Shown: positions 27,155 to 36,462 of the stretch, in pieces | How positions within the stretch are numbered: the first letter of the stretch is position 1 | Layout of the letters: the number at the start of each line of letters is the position of its first letter | Assembly (NCBI GenBank): GCA_046302135.1 | Contig: JBKCIQ010000047.1 | Coordinates: forward strand, 39,817 to 103,816 | Reading direction: 5' to 3' | Length of the DNA: 64,000 nucleotides | Source: AM-1111 sp046302135 | GTDB taxonomy: Bacteria > Bacteroidota > Bacteroidia > B-17B0 > Aurantibacillaceae | The notes under the pieces: model-generated | Databases searched by the model: none | What the model saw: the letters and a program-made list of their open reading frames with translations, nothing else | What the model was told of the DNA's origin: nothing | Made by a program: the position numbers and the translations under genes

Positions 27155-28767
27155 CAGATTTTGATGCTGACATCATAGTAGTTGGTTCCGGTTGTAGTGG
27201 TGCAATGGCGGCTCAAACTTTGGCAGAGGGAGGATTAAAGGTTTTGATGTTGGACGTTGGGTCAAAAAATGATGAATATGAAAAATTGATTCCAAATAAA
27301 GACTTTGAAAATATACTTGAGACAGAAGAAAATCAACATGAATACTTTCTAGGGAGAAAATTTGAAAGTTTGAATTTTGGTGAAACTAGTTCAGGAGCAC
27401 AGCTTACACCTCCTAGAAAACATTTAACGCGTTACGTTAGTGAATTTCTTAAAACAGAATCAGATTCTTTTTTTCCGGTGGAAAGTTTAGCTTATGGAGG
27501 TTTGGGTGCAGGGTGGGGTTTAGGATGTTGTGTTTACTCTGAAGAAGAAATGAGCAGATGCAATCTAGATTATTTACGGATGAATTCTGCATATGAGGTT
27601 ATTGCTGAAAGAATCGGTATAAGTGCAGATTCAAAGGACAATGCGTCTTCCTACACGATTGGAAATGTTTCTAGTCATTTGAAACCATTAAGATTAGATG
27701 AATCTAAATATTTGCAGGATCGATTTAGTGAAAATCAAAACAATTGGAATAAAAAAGGAATATTTCTCGGAAGGCCTGCGTTGGCACTTTTATCCGAAGA
27801 TTATAAAAACAGGAAGGCCTGTACATATGACGACATGCATTTTTATCGAGATGCCGGAAACTCTGCTTACAGGCCGGGGCTTACCATAGACGAATTAAAA
27901 TCAAGATCTAAGTTTCTGTATAATGCAAACCAATTGGTTTTAAAATTTTCTGAAAAAGACGGTATTGTTGAGGTGGAGACATGGGATGTAATTTTAAAAG
28001 AGAAAAAAACTTATTCAGCAAAAAAATTGGTTTTAGCTTCCGGAGCACTTAGTACCGCTCGCATCGTTTTACGTTCATTCGATAGTTCTGAAAAAATTTC
28101 TTTTCTGTGTAATCCTTATACTTATTATCCATGTCTCAATTTCCGACTGACAGGTAAAAAAATCATGAGAAACAAGACCGGTTTGGCACAGCTTTCGGTT
28201 TTTCACGATAAGGATTTATTTCATGATGATATTGCGATGGCTTCTATTTATTCTTATCGTTCTCTTTTTCTTTTCCGCTTGATGAATAATATTCCTTTGA
28301 ATTATCAGGATGGAAAGGAACTCATAAGATTTTTATTGAGTGGAATGGTTATTATGGGAATTCATCATCCTGATTCATTTGACAATAATCGATTTCTAGA
28401 AAGAAAGGTTAACCAAAATTCATTAACAGGAGATGATTTCAAAATGGAATTTACATTAGATGAAGAAAGAAAAAATAATTTGATTCAAAGAGAAAAATTA
28501 TTTAAAAGCCTGATGCGCTCTTTAGGAGCATGGGCACTTAAACGAGTTGATCCGGGAATGGGATCAAGCATTCATTATGCGGGTACGCTGCCATTTAACG
28601 ATTCAGGAAAGAAGTTTACTCTTGGTAAAAATGGAAGATTAAACGGAACTCAATCGGTTTTTGTTGCAGACAGCAGTGGGTTTAATTACCTGCCTGCAAA
28701 AGGATTAACATTTTCTTTAATGGCAAATGCCCATACAGTTGCTGAAAACATTTTGCAAAATCAATGA
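27151..28767 (+). CDS. GMC-type FAD-dependent oxidoreductase
   Basis: 538 aa. The FAD-binding Rossmann motif is VVGSGCSGAMAAQTLAEGG with Gly12, Gly14 and Gly17. A second nucleotide-contact segment is LVLASGALSTARIVLRS. The C-terminal GMC domain has the probable catalytic His in GSSIHYAGTLPF and a final ADSSGFNYLPAKGLTFSLM. Family members oxidise alcohols or sugars. Substrate cannot be told from sequence. The gene overlaps both neighbours by four bases, forming a tight trio with the small membrane protein and the epimerase. Confidence 0.85.
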   Translation: MTDFDADIIVVGSGCSGAMAAQTLAEGGLKVLMLDVGSKNDEYEKLIPNKDFENILETEENQHEYFLGRKFESLNFGETSSGAQLTPPRKHLTRYVSEFLKTESDSFFPVESLAYGGLGAGWGLGCCVYSEEEMSRCNLDYLRMNSAYEVIAERIGISADSKDNASSYTIGNVSSHLKPLRLDESKYLQDRFSENQNNWNKKGIFLGRPALALLSEDYKNRKACTYDDMHFYRDAGNSAYRPGLTIDELKSRSKFLYNANQLVLKFSEKDGIVEVETWDVILKEKKTYSAKKLVLASGALSTARIVLRSFDSSEKISFLCNPYTYYPCLNFRLTGKKIMRNKTGLAQLSVFHDKDLFHDDIAMASIYSYRSLFLFRLMNNIPLNYQDGKELIRFLLSGMVIMGIHHPDSFDNNRFLERKVNQNSLTGDDFKMEFTLDEERKNNLIQREKLFKSLMRSLGAWALKRVDPGMGSSIHYAGTLPFNDSGKKFTLGKNGRLNGTQSVFVADSSGFNYLPAKGLTFSLMANAHTVAENILQNQ

Positions 28768-29591
28768 TGAAAAGAACGGTTGCCATAACAGGAGCATCAG
28801 GTTTTATCGGCGGTGAAATGGTGCAATTTTATTTGTCCAAAGGCTGGAGCGTAGTTGCAATGGGAAGAAAAGATTTGAAAATTGATCATCCAGAATTTTC
28901 TTGTTTAAAATATGATTTATTTCAAGAAAATGATTTGAGTCCGTTACTTTCGGTTGACGTTATTATTCACTGTGCTTTCACAGTTTGGAGCAAAAATAAT
29001 CCTGATGCTGATAGTATCAATATAAAAGCCACCGAAAGCCTAGCGGAGTTTTGCGAAAAAAACGGAAAACAATTTGTGTTTTTTTCTAGTTTCTCTGCTC
29101 ATCAAAATGCGACATCACATTACGGTAAACATAAGTATGCATTAGAAAAACTTCTTGAATCGAAGCATCTTGTAATAAAGCCTGGTTTAGTAATTGGAGC
29201 GCATGGCCTTTCTGCTAATATTCAAAAAATCATCGAAGAGAAAAAATTTATTCCTGTTATAGATGGAGGAACTCAGCCCATACAATGGATTCTTATTATC
29301 ACTTTGTGCGAGTCAGTTTTTTATGGGGTGAATGAAAAATTTATTGGGGTTTTTCCGTTGGCGAGTAGTCACTCAATAACTTTTCTCGTTTTCATGGAAA
29401 CGATTGCTGCTCAAAAAAATAAATCTCCATTTTTTATATTCATACCATCCTTTTTAGTTAAGTTATTAATTCAAGTTTTAGGTAGTAGATTATCATTCAC
29501 CGAAGAAAATTTAAAGGGTCTACTTCAATTGAGGAAATTTGAAACAAAGGCATCCTTAGAAAAATTCAACATCCAAATAAAAGATTTATAG
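28764..29591 (+). CDS. NAD-dependent epimerase/dehydratase family protein
   Basis: 275 aa, extended short-chain dehydrogenase fold. The N-terminus has the dinucleotide motif TGASGFIGGEM (about residues 8-18). The catalytic triad is reduced to VFFSSFSAHQ and a SHYGKHKYALE segment giving the YxxxK pair. The C-terminal substrate domain is short and hydrophobic. It starts inside the stop of the oxidoreductase gene (overlapping ATGATGA). Likely substrates are nucleotide sugars, sterol-like or isoprenoid alcohols; no choice can be made. Confidence 0.82.
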   Translation: MMKRTVAITGASGFIGGEMVQFYLSKGWSVVAMGRKDLKIDHPEFSCLKYDLFQENDLSPLLSVDVIIHCAFTVWSKNNPDADSINIKATESLAEFCEKNGKQFVFFSSFSAHQNATSHYGKHKYALEKLLESKHLVIKPGLVIGAHGLSANIQKIIEEKKFIPVIDGGTQPIQWILIITLCESVFYGVNEKFIGVFPLASSHSITFLVFMETIAAQKNKSPFFIFIPSFLVKLLIQVLGSRLSFTEENLKGLLQLRKFETKASLEKFNIQIKDL

Positions 29592-29608
29592 TTTAGAAAC
29601 TTTTTCGA

Positions 29609-30217
29609 TTAACGAGAAAAATGTCCGTTATAAATTCTGAATCCGATTAAGCCATCTTTGAATTGGTAAATTATTGAATCGCCAGTAGGTGCATTCGCTG
29701 AATCAAAAGTTCTTGCATTCCAGTAAGTAGAAAACGCTTCATCTTTAAGATATATAGTAGTTATATTAGACCAAACATCCTGTTCCTTTCCAATAATTCT
29801 ATAAGCCTCTTCATGAGCACCTAGCGGAATATAATTCACCCAAAGTAATAGTGCTAATTGACCAAGCCCTATAACAATACTCAAAAAAGCAAGATCTGTT
29901 TTATCAGATATTTTATATTTTCTTCGAAAGAAAAACAGATTTGCTAAGCTGATTAAGACCAAAATGAGTAGTAAGGATGGTAAGCTGATCAATGTAATCT
30001 TCAATAGGAAAAAAATTGAAAATACTGAGGCAAATGTTATTGCCACCAACCATGCAATGAATCGATTGTTTTTTACAAGGTATTGCCTGTTTTCATTTTT
30101 AAGTAATTCCTTATAACTTATTTTTCTTTCTTTTTTTGAGAGTCTGATTAAGATTATTAAAACAATAAACGCTGAACCTAGAGAAATCAGTGAAATGATG
30201 ATCTGCCAGCTATTCAT
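29609..30217 (-). CDS. Membrane protein of unknown function at the end of the suf operon
   Basis: 202 aa. Four hydrophobic segments are clear (about 5-25, 52-72, 77-95 and 108-132), followed by a soluble C-terminal domain of about 65 residues containing YIPLGAHEEAYRIIG. I recognise no family. It starts eight bases after the DUF59 gene stops on the same strand, so it is probably the last gene of the suf operon transcript. Confidence 0.6.
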   Translation of the reverse strand: MNSWQIIISLISLGSAFIVLIILIRLSKKERKISYKELLKNENRQYLVKNNRFIAWLVAITFASVFSIFFLLKITLISLPSLLLILVLISLANLFFFRRKYKISDKTDLAFLSIVIGLGQLALLLWVNYIPLGAHEEAYRIIGKEQDVWSNITTIYLKDEAFSTYWNARTFDSANAPTGDSIIYQFKDGLIGFRIYNGHFSR

Positions 30218-30225
30218 AGATTAAA

Positions 30226-30555
30226 TTACATGAACCCAAGCTCGAGTTGCGCTACTTCACTCATCATAGATTTTTCCCATGGCGGTTCAAAGGTCAACTC
30301 GAGTTTTGCGCTTGTTATACCAGGGAGTAATTTGAGTTTGTTTTCCACTTCTGCAGGCAAGGTTTCTGCAACTGGGCAATTAGGCGAGGTAAGTGTCATC
30401 TTTATTTTCAAATTACTATCATCATCTAAATCCAACTCGTAGATAAGACCCAGTTCCCAAATATCCACAGGTATTTCAGGGTCGTAACAGGTTTTAATTT
30501 CGTCAATCACCCGTTGCATTTTTTCTGTGTCTTTAGTTATGATGATGGCCGGCAT
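30226..30555 (-). CDS. SUF-associated DUF59/MIP18-family protein (SufT-like)
   Basis: 109 aa, a single DUF59 (MIP18/PaaD-like) domain. Typical motifs are IKTCYDPEIPVDIWELGLIYE and MTLTSPNCPVAETLP, including the conserved Cys of the NCPV segment. Relatives act in delivering or maturing iron-sulfur clusters. Its place in this operon, after sufE, supports that role. The start follows the sufE stop by 14 bases. Whether it is SufT in the strict sense is not settled by sequence. Confidence 0.85.
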   Translation of the reverse strand: MPAIIITKDTEKMQRVIDEIKTCYDPEIPVDIWELGLIYELDLDDDSNLKIKMTLTSPNCPVAETLPAEVENKLKLLPGITSAKLELTFEPPWEKSMMSEVAQLELGFM

Positions 30556-30569
30556 AATAATTCTATTAA

Positions 30570-30995
30570 TTAATTTTTTAAACTCAATGCAAGTGCATCC
30601 ATTTTCATCTGTTTTATCATACTGAGTAAACCATTGGCGCGGGTAGGAGAGAGGTGCTCTTTCAAACCAATCTGATCAAGGAAGTTCAATTTTGCTTCCT
30701 GAATCTCTTTAGCTGTGTGCCCACCTAATACCCTAATCATGAGTGCTACCATTCCTTTGGTTATGATGGCGTCGCTATCGGCAGTATAAAAAACTTTATT
30801 TTCCTTTAGTTCGCTATGAAGCCATACTCTACTCTGACAACCTTTAATGATGCGGTCTTCAGTTTTTAAATCTTCGTTCATTAATGGCATATCTTTTCCC
30901 AACTCAATCAAGTGTTCGTATTTGCCTTCCCAATCATCGCCAAAAAGTTCAAACTCTTCAATGATTTCTTTTTCTATTTCTTCTATTCCTGGCAT
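30570..30995 (-). CDS. sufE: Cysteine desulfuration protein SufE
   Basis: 141 aa, standard SufE length. It accepts persulfide sulfur from SufS on a single Cys and passes it to the SufBCD scaffold. The acceptor is Cys53 in IKGCQSRVW. The start codon shares one base with the sufS stop (TAATG), consistent with coupled expression of partners. Confidence 0.94.
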   Translation of the reverse strand: MPGIEEIEKEIIEEFELFGDDWEGKYEHLIELGKDMPLMNEDLKTEDRIIKGCQSRVWLHSELKENKVFYTADSDAIITKGMVALMIRVLGGHTAKEIQEAKLNFLDQIGLKEHLSPTRANGLLSMIKQMKMDALALSLKN

Positions 30996-32239
30996 TAACT
31001 CAACATTTTCTTTGATTTCAGAATTCCTTCAATTAAAAAATCAATTTCTTCCTTGGTATTATATACGCCGAAAGAAATTCTAACTGTTCCCGGAATTCCT
31101 AATTTTTGCATCAAGGGTTGAGTGCAGTGGTGCCCGGTTCTAACCGCAATTCCCATTTTATCTAAGATAGTACCAACGTCAAACGGGTGTATTCCTTTTA
31201 AGTTGAAAGAAATTACAGCAGCTCTATCTTGTGGAGTCCCGTAAATTTCCAAATCCTGTATTTCCTTTAACTTGGAAATTGCATATTGTGTTAATTCGTT
31301 TTCGTGCTTTTGTATTTTATCTAGACCTATTGAATTAATGTAATCCAAGGCTGATTGTAATCCAATTGCTCCTTCTATGTTAGGTGTACCCGCCTCAAAT
31401 TTCAAAGGACTTTCTGCATATTCAATTTTTTCAAATGAAACTGTTTTAATGATTCCACCACCTTCACGGTAGGGCGGAAATTTTGTGAGCCATTCTTTTT
31501 TTGTGTAAAGCACCCCTATACCGGTCGGAGCATAAACTTTATGTCCGCTAAATGCATAAAAATCACAATCCAAATCTTGAAAATCAATTTTGAGATGAGG
31601 TATCGCTTGCGCACCATCAACTAAAGTTGGCACGTTATAATTTTTAGCAAGAGCGATAATTTCTTTTATGGGGTTAATGGTTCCTAAAGTATTTGACACA
31701 TGTGTTATTGCCAACAATTTTGTTTTATTGCTGAATAAAGATTTCAACTGTTCCAATTCAATTTCTCCCGTATCATTAATCCTGGCAATTTTCAAATGAA
31801 TTCCTTTAACAGATTCCAATGCTTTCCAAGGTAAAATGTTGGAATGATGTTCCATTTCGGTAATAATAATTTCATCTCCTTGCTCAAAATGAAATGAACT
31901 CAAACCATGCGCAACAAGATTAATGGAGTCAGTTGTGCCTGAAGTAAAGATTATTTCCGAGGCGTCATTTGCGTTGAGGTGTTTTTTTACACTTTCTCTA
32001 GCTTGTTCATAAAGTTCTGTTGACTCTCTGCTTAAAGTGTGAACTCCACGGTGTATGTTAGAATTATGATTCGAATAAAAATTACTGATTGAATCAATTA
32101 CCTGCTTTGGTTTTTGGGATGTAGCCCCGCTGTCGAAATAGATTAAATTTTTCCCGTTGATTTTTCTTTGAAGAATCGGAAAATCTTTCCTGATGGTTAA
32201 AACATCCAATTTATTTTCGCTTTTAACCTCGTCAATCAT
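30995..32239 (-). CDS. sufS: Cysteine desulfurase SufS
   Basis: 414 aa. A PLP enzyme that removes sulfur from L-cysteine and yields alanine. The PLP lysine is K234 in FSGHKVYAPTGIG, and the persulfide cysteine is C372 in RTGHHCTQPLM, which is the group II (SufS) form. EMEHHSNILPW and DGAQAIPHLKIDF are further markers. Its start overlaps the end of sufD by eight bases. Confidence 0.96.
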   Translation of the reverse strand: MIDEVKSENKLDVLTIRKDFPILQRKINGKNLIYFDSGATSQKPKQVIDSISNFYSNHNSNIHRGVHTLSRESTELYEQARESVKKHLNANDASEIIFTSGTTDSINLVAHGLSSFHFEQGDEIIITEMEHHSNILPWKALESVKGIHLKIARINDTGEIELEQLKSLFSNKTKLLAITHVSNTLGTINPIKEIIALAKNYNVPTLVDGAQAIPHLKIDFQDLDCDFYAFSGHKVYAPTGIGVLYTKKEWLTKFPPYREGGGIIKTVSFEKIEYAESPLKFEAGTPNIEGAIGLQSALDYINSIGLDKIQKHENELTQYAISKLKEIQDLEIYGTPQDRAAVISFNLKGIHPFDVGTILDKMGIAVRTGHHCTQPLMQKLGIPGTVRISFGVYNTKEEIDFLIEGILKSKKMLS

Positions 32240-33539
32240 TTATTGCAATTTTATCTTCAAGGTATTTCTCAACTTCTAATCTGAAGGATTCGCTTTCAAT
32301 TTTTTCAACTACCTCTCCGGCAAAGGCTTTCAGTAATAATTTTCTGGCGGATGTTTCTCCAATTCCTCTGGATTTTAAATAAAATAATGCCTCCTCATCT
32401 ACTTTTCCGGTTGAAGTTCCATGAGAGCATTTCACATCATTAGCGAAAATTTCCAGCTGAGGTTTAGTGTTGATTGTTGCATCGTCACTGAGTAAAATAT
32501 TTTTGCTGCTCTGATAGGCGTTTATCTTTTGCGCATCTCTTCTCACAAAGATTTTCCCGTTGAATATAAGGTTGGATTTTCCTGAAGCAATTCCTTTATA
32601 CAATTCATTGCTCACACAATCAGGAACTGCATGATCAACTAATGTGTGGTGATCGATTAATTGCTGTTCATTTGCAAGCGTCAATCCGTTAAGATGTGTT
32701 TCTGCATGCGATCCATTTACTCGAATGCTGAGGTTGTTTCTAACCAGACTTCCTCCGAAAGTAAAAGTATTTATTTTAAAATTAGAATTACTTTCCTGTT
32801 GCACGTAAGTATTACAAACTTTGTATCCTGAATTATCCTCTGATTGAAGAACATTGTAATGCATAATTGCATTTTCCTCAATGAAAATCTCACTTACTTC
32901 GTTGTTGAATGTTTTACCACCCTCGGAAATAGAAAAATAGGATTCGTGTAACTGTAGCTGTGCGTTTTCACCCAATACAATCATTTTTCTAAAGTGATTG
33001 ACGCAATCTTTTTCTGATGTGCTGACATTAATGAGATGAATTGGCTGTTCGATGACAGCGTTTTTTTCTGCACGAATTAAAATACCGTTTCCGCAGTAAG
33101 CAGTATTAAGGGCAATTAGTGTGTCCGGATTATCCTGGGTGTTTTTCCCAAAATGATTCTCAAAAATTTTATTTCCTTCTTCACTTAATTCTTCCAGTTT
33201 TTCAATTAATAAATTTCTATTTTTTGAAGCGGCTATCTTTACAACTTTTCCATTTACGATGAAGATGTTCAAAGCGCTTTCATCCGAAATAAAATTTTCT
33301 AAGCGTGAAAAATCAAAATTTTCTGACGCGGGATGTAAAGATTTGAATTCTTTGCGAAGGACAGCTTCAATGTTGCAATATTTATACTCCTCCCATTTAT
33401 TATTCGGGATGCCTTTTTCTTCCAGAAGTTGAAGCGCTGTTGCAATTTTATCAAAAGGTGTAAATCCTGCTTTCGGAGAAGTGGCAGATAATTCTTTAAG
33501 GAACTGCTGAGTGAAATTTTGTTGTACAACTACCGACAT
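32232..33539 (-). CDS. sufD: Fe-S cluster assembly scaffold protein SufD
   Basis: 435 aa. SufD forms the SufBC2D complex that assembles the nascent cluster. A variable N-terminal helical part precedes the parallel beta-helix core. The C-terminal signature is present: KPQLEIFANDVKCSHGTSTG and DEEALFYLKSRGI, including the conserved Cys-Ser-His. It lies between sufC and sufS with short spacing and overlap. Confidence 0.95.
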   Translation of the reverse strand: MSVVVQQNFTQQFLKELSATSPKAGFTPFDKIATALQLLEEKGIPNNKWEEYKYCNIEAVLRKEFKSLHPASENFDFSRLENFISDESALNIFIVNGKVVKIAASKNRNLLIEKLEELSEEGNKIFENHFGKNTQDNPDTLIALNTAYCGNGILIRAEKNAVIEQPIHLINVSTSEKDCVNHFRKMIVLGENAQLQLHESYFSISEGGKTFNNEVSEIFIEENAIMHYNVLQSEDNSGYKVCNTYVQQESNSNFKINTFTFGGSLVRNNLSIRVNGSHAETHLNGLTLANEQQLIDHHTLVDHAVPDCVSNELYKGIASGKSNLIFNGKIFVRRDAQKINAYQSSKNILLSDDATINTKPQLEIFANDVKCSHGTSTGKVDEEALFYLKSRGIGETSARKLLLKAFAGEVVEKIESESFRLEVEKYLEDKIAIND

Positions 33540-33549
33540 GCTACTTTAA

Positions 33550-34311
33550 TTATGCGTGTTCTTCTGAATAAATGCGCTTGATTTCGTCGTAACCTTTTTT
33601 TTCAAGTTCCAAAGCAAGCTCTTTGCTTCCTGACTTCACAATCCTTCCATTATATAAAATATGAACAAAATCAGGAACAATGTAATCGAGTAAGCGCTGG
33701 TAGTGTGTAATGACAACAAAAGCGTTTTCTTTTGATCTGAGTTTATTCACACCATTTGCCACAATACGTAGAGCGTCAATATCCAAACCTGAGTCGGTTT
33801 CATCTAATATTGCTAGTTTAGGATTTAGCATTGCCATTTGAAAAATCTCATTACGCTTTTTTTCTCCCCCGGAAAAACCTTCGTTCACACTTCTGTTGGC
33901 GAGTTTAGAATCAAGCTCCACTAACTTTTGTTTTTCTTTCAGCAGGGCAAGAAAATCTTTGGCTTCCATGGCTTCTTGTCCGTGATAAGCTCTGATTTCG
34001 TTAACCGCTGTTTTTAAAAAGTTGATGTTACTAACGCCAGGGATTTCTACCGGATATTGAAATGCCAGAAAAAGTCCCTCACGAGCTCGATCCTCCGCTT
34101 CCATTTCCAAAAGATCCTTACCGTTAAAAATAACTTCTCCTGAGGTTACTTCATAATCTTCTCTTCCCGCAAGCACAGAAGAAAGTGTACTCTTGCCTGA
34201 ACCATTGGGACCCATTATAGCATGGACCTCTCCCGGTTTTACTTCCAAATTAATTCCCTTAAGGATTTCTTTTCCCTCAATTCCTGCTTGTAGATTTTTT
34301 ATCGATAACAT
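33550..34311 (-). CDS. sufC: Fe-S cluster assembly ATPase SufC
   Basis: 253 aa ABC-type ATPase of the SUF complex. Walker A is GPNGSGKST (about 35-43), the signature is FSGGEKKR, Walker B and D loop are AILDETDSGLD, and the switch His is in VITHYQRLL. The pattern LNPKLAILDETDSGLDIDA is characteristic of SufC rather than of transporters. It lies between sufB and sufD. Confidence 0.97.
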   Translation of the reverse strand: MLSIKNLQAGIEGKEILKGINLEVKPGEVHAIMGPNGSGKSTLSSVLAGREDYEVTSGEVIFNGKDLLEMEAEDRAREGLFLAFQYPVEIPGVSNINFLKTAVNEIRAYHGQEAMEAKDFLALLKEKQKLVELDSKLANRSVNEGFSGGEKKRNEIFQMAMLNPKLAILDETDSGLDIDALRIVANGVNKLRSKENAFVVITHYQRLLDYIVPDFVHILYNGRIVKSGSKELALELEKKGYDEIKRIYSEEHA

Positions 34312-34328
34312 AATCTCAATTTAAAATT

Positions 34329-35792
34329 TTATCCTACACTTCCTTCCAATGAAACAGCAAGTAATTTTTGAGCTTCCACTGCAAATTCCATTGGTAATTT
34401 ATTTAGTACTTCTTTACAATATCCGTTTACAATTAGTCCGATTGCTTTTTCTGTATCAATTCCTCTTTGTTTGCAATAGAACAACTGATCTTCACCAATT
34501 TTTGAGGTGGTTGCTTCGTGCTCAACCACACCACTTTTATCTTTGATTTCTATATACGGAAATGTGTGTGCCCCACACTTGTCACCCATCAGCAAACTGT
34601 CGCACTGTGAAAAATTTCTTGCATTTTTTGCGCCTTTCGCAATGCGAACTAATCCACGGTAAGAATTATTTGAAACGCCTGCAGATATTCCTTTTGAAAT
34701 AATCGTTGATCTGGTATTAGAACCGATGTGAATCATTTTGGTTCCGGTATCTGCCTGCTGATGATTGTTAGTTACAGCAACAGAGTAAAATTCTCCAACT
34801 GAATGATTTCCTTTTAGGATCACTGAAGGATATTTCCAGGTAATTGCGCTGCCAGTCTCAACTTGTGTCCAGGAAATTTTCGAATTGTCATCGAGGCAAA
34901 TGCCTCTTTTGGTAACGAAATTATAAATACCGCCTTTTCCGTCTTTGTCTCCGGGATACCAGTTTTGCACAGTTGAATATTTTACTTCAGCATTTTTGTG
35001 TGCTATGATTTCTACTACAGCGGCGTGCAATTGATTTTCATCACGTTGTGGAGCGGTACATCCTTCCAGATAACTCACATAACTACCTTCATCGGCAACG
35101 ATGAGTGTGCGTTCAAATTGTCCGGTGCCTGATGAGTTTATTCTAAAATAAGTTGAGAGCTCCATTGGACATCTTACTCCTTTAGGAATATAGCAGAAAG
35201 AGCCATCAGAAAAAACTGCGGCGTTGAGAGCGGCAAAGTAATTGTCCGTGTGCGGAACAACCATTCCCATGTACTTTTTTATAAGTTCAGGATGTTCCTG
35301 AACTGCTTCGGAGAATGAACAAAAAATAACGCCTTTTTCTGCTAACGTCTCGCGGAATGTTGTTTTAACCGATACTGAATCAAAAACAGCATCTACGGCA
35401 ATATTAGATTGTACTCCCGTTAGGCGTTTTTGTTCTTCAAGTGAAATTCCAAGTTTTTCGAAAGTTTTTAAAAGTTCAGGATCGACCTCATCCAAACTTT
35501 TCAGTTCAGGTTTTTTCTTTGGAGCAGAATAGTAAGAGATGTCTTGAAAATCAATTTTCGGGTAAGAGAAATAAGCCCAATGATCAGGAGCTTTCATTTC
35601 TTTCCAAGCACGAAATGCTTTCAAACGGTATTCAGTTAGCCACTCCGGTTCTTTTTTCTTTGCGGATAAAGCACGAACAACATCTTCATTCAATCCCTTA
35701 TTGAAAGTTTCTGTTTCAATATCGGTAGTAAAGCCCCACTTGTATTCGCTATTGATGTGTTGTTCTAATATTTCATCTTGTTCGGGCACCAT
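34329..35792 (-). CDS. sufB: Fe-S cluster assembly scaffold protein SufB
   Basis: 487 aa. SufB is the main scaffold where sulfur from SufE meets iron. Markers include YVSYLEGCTAP (sulfur-accepting region Cys), NWYPGD, IHIGSNTRSTIISKGIS and NFSQCDSLLMGDKCGAHT. Length and motif order are normal. Its ATG follows the stop of the nucleotidyltransferase gene by a single base, so the cassette upstream is transcriptionally part of this operon. Confidence 0.97.
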   Translation of the reverse strand: MVPEQDEILEQHINSEYKWGFTTDIETETFNKGLNEDVVRALSAKKKEPEWLTEYRLKAFRAWKEMKAPDHWAYFSYPKIDFQDISYYSAPKKKPELKSLDEVDPELLKTFEKLGISLEEQKRLTGVQSNIAVDAVFDSVSVKTTFRETLAEKGVIFCSFSEAVQEHPELIKKYMGMVVPHTDNYFAALNAAVFSDGSFCYIPKGVRCPMELSTYFRINSSGTGQFERTLIVADEGSYVSYLEGCTAPQRDENQLHAAVVEIIAHKNAEVKYSTVQNWYPGDKDGKGGIYNFVTKRGICLDDNSKISWTQVETGSAITWKYPSVILKGNHSVGEFYSVAVTNNHQQADTGTKMIHIGSNTRSTIISKGISAGVSNNSYRGLVRIAKGAKNARNFSQCDSLLMGDKCGAHTFPYIEIKDKSGVVEHEATTSKIGEDQLFYCKQRGIDTEKAIGLIVNGYCKEVLNKLPMEFAVEAQKLLAVSLEGSVG

Positions 35793-35793
35793 T

Positions 35794-36267
35794 TTATTTT
35801 TTTCTAAATAAATTAATTAATTGTTCAGCGTCTTCTTTGTCTTTTGGTCTCGATGATTGTTCCTTTTCAGATATTAATTTGTTGATATGTAATACCGGTA
35901 CTTTAACTTGTTCGTTAATTTGATAAAACGAAGAGATTTCGTAACATTCATTAAAATTTTCTTTTTTAAAATATTGTAGGTCTGACATAAAATCTATGTA
36001 AACACCGTTGTCAAGTAAAATTTCAGAATACCCGGCAATAAGCGGATGAGTCAGAAACGCCTCTGCTCCTTCAATCTTATATTCTTTTAACGCCTTAACT
36101 AATTTTATTCTGTTTTCATTAGATTCATCCAGCCATAGATCAACATCCCCTGTCGTACGGGAGTATCCGTAAAAATTAACAGCCAAGCCTCCAACTAATA
36201 AAAAACGAACTTCGTTATTACTCAAAATAATTAAGAATTTTTCTATTTCTTCTTCGAAGAGATTCAT
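35794..36267 (-). CDS. Nucleotidyltransferase-fold (MNT/AbiEii-like) protein inside the suf operon
   Basis: 157 aa. The nucleotidyltransferase active-site pattern is present: LVGGLAVNFYG (residues 24-34), R-T-T-G then Asp41 and Asp43 in GDVDLW, and a third acid in YIDFM (Asp92). The C-terminus has KVPVLHINKLISEKE and KDKEDAEQL, seen in AbiEii/MNT-type antitoxin or toxin enzymes. Such proteins transfer nucleotides to proteins or tRNA. Its ATG overlaps the TGA of the small upstream ORF. Role in the suf context is unknown. Confidence 0.78.
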   Translation of the reverse strand: MNLFEEEIEKFLIILSNNEVRFLLVGGLAVNFYGYSRTTGDVDLWLDESNENRIKLVKALKEYKIEGAEAFLTHPLIAGYSEILLDNGVYIDFMSDLQYFKKENFNECYEISSFYQINEQVKVPVLHINKLISEKEQSSRPKDKEDAEQLINLFRKK

Positions 36268-36458
36268 TTTTTTCTTCTTAAAACTATTCCTTTTCCTTGC
36301 GGCTCCTTTAGTACACCGTTCTTAAATTTAGCTGACATAGCCATCAATTGAAACGCTTTTTTCATTCTCTGTTCAGGCGTAAGCGCAAGATTTTCCATCA
36401 ACCTTCTTTCTTTAATTGCTTCAAGATTTGCAGTATTATGTAAAATCAATTTTGCCAT
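36264..36458 (-). CDS. Small basic protein paired with the nucleotidyltransferase
   Basis: 64 aa if started at the ATG at 36456-36458, four bases after the sufA stop. A longer frame starts at 36506 (80 aa), but it would overlap the conserved CGCG end of sufA by 44 bases. The sequence is helical and basic, with NLALTPEQRMKKAFQLM and ending in KGIVLRRKK. It overlaps the nucleotidyltransferase start by four bases (ATGA), the arrangement of a two-component pair. No family is recognised. The coupling suggests partner or antitoxin-like function; this is inference. Confidence 0.65.
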   Translation of the reverse strand: MAKLILHNTANLEAIKERRLMENLALTPEQRMKKAFQLMAMSAKFKNGVLKEPQGKGIVLRRKK

Positions 36459-36462
36459 TTCA

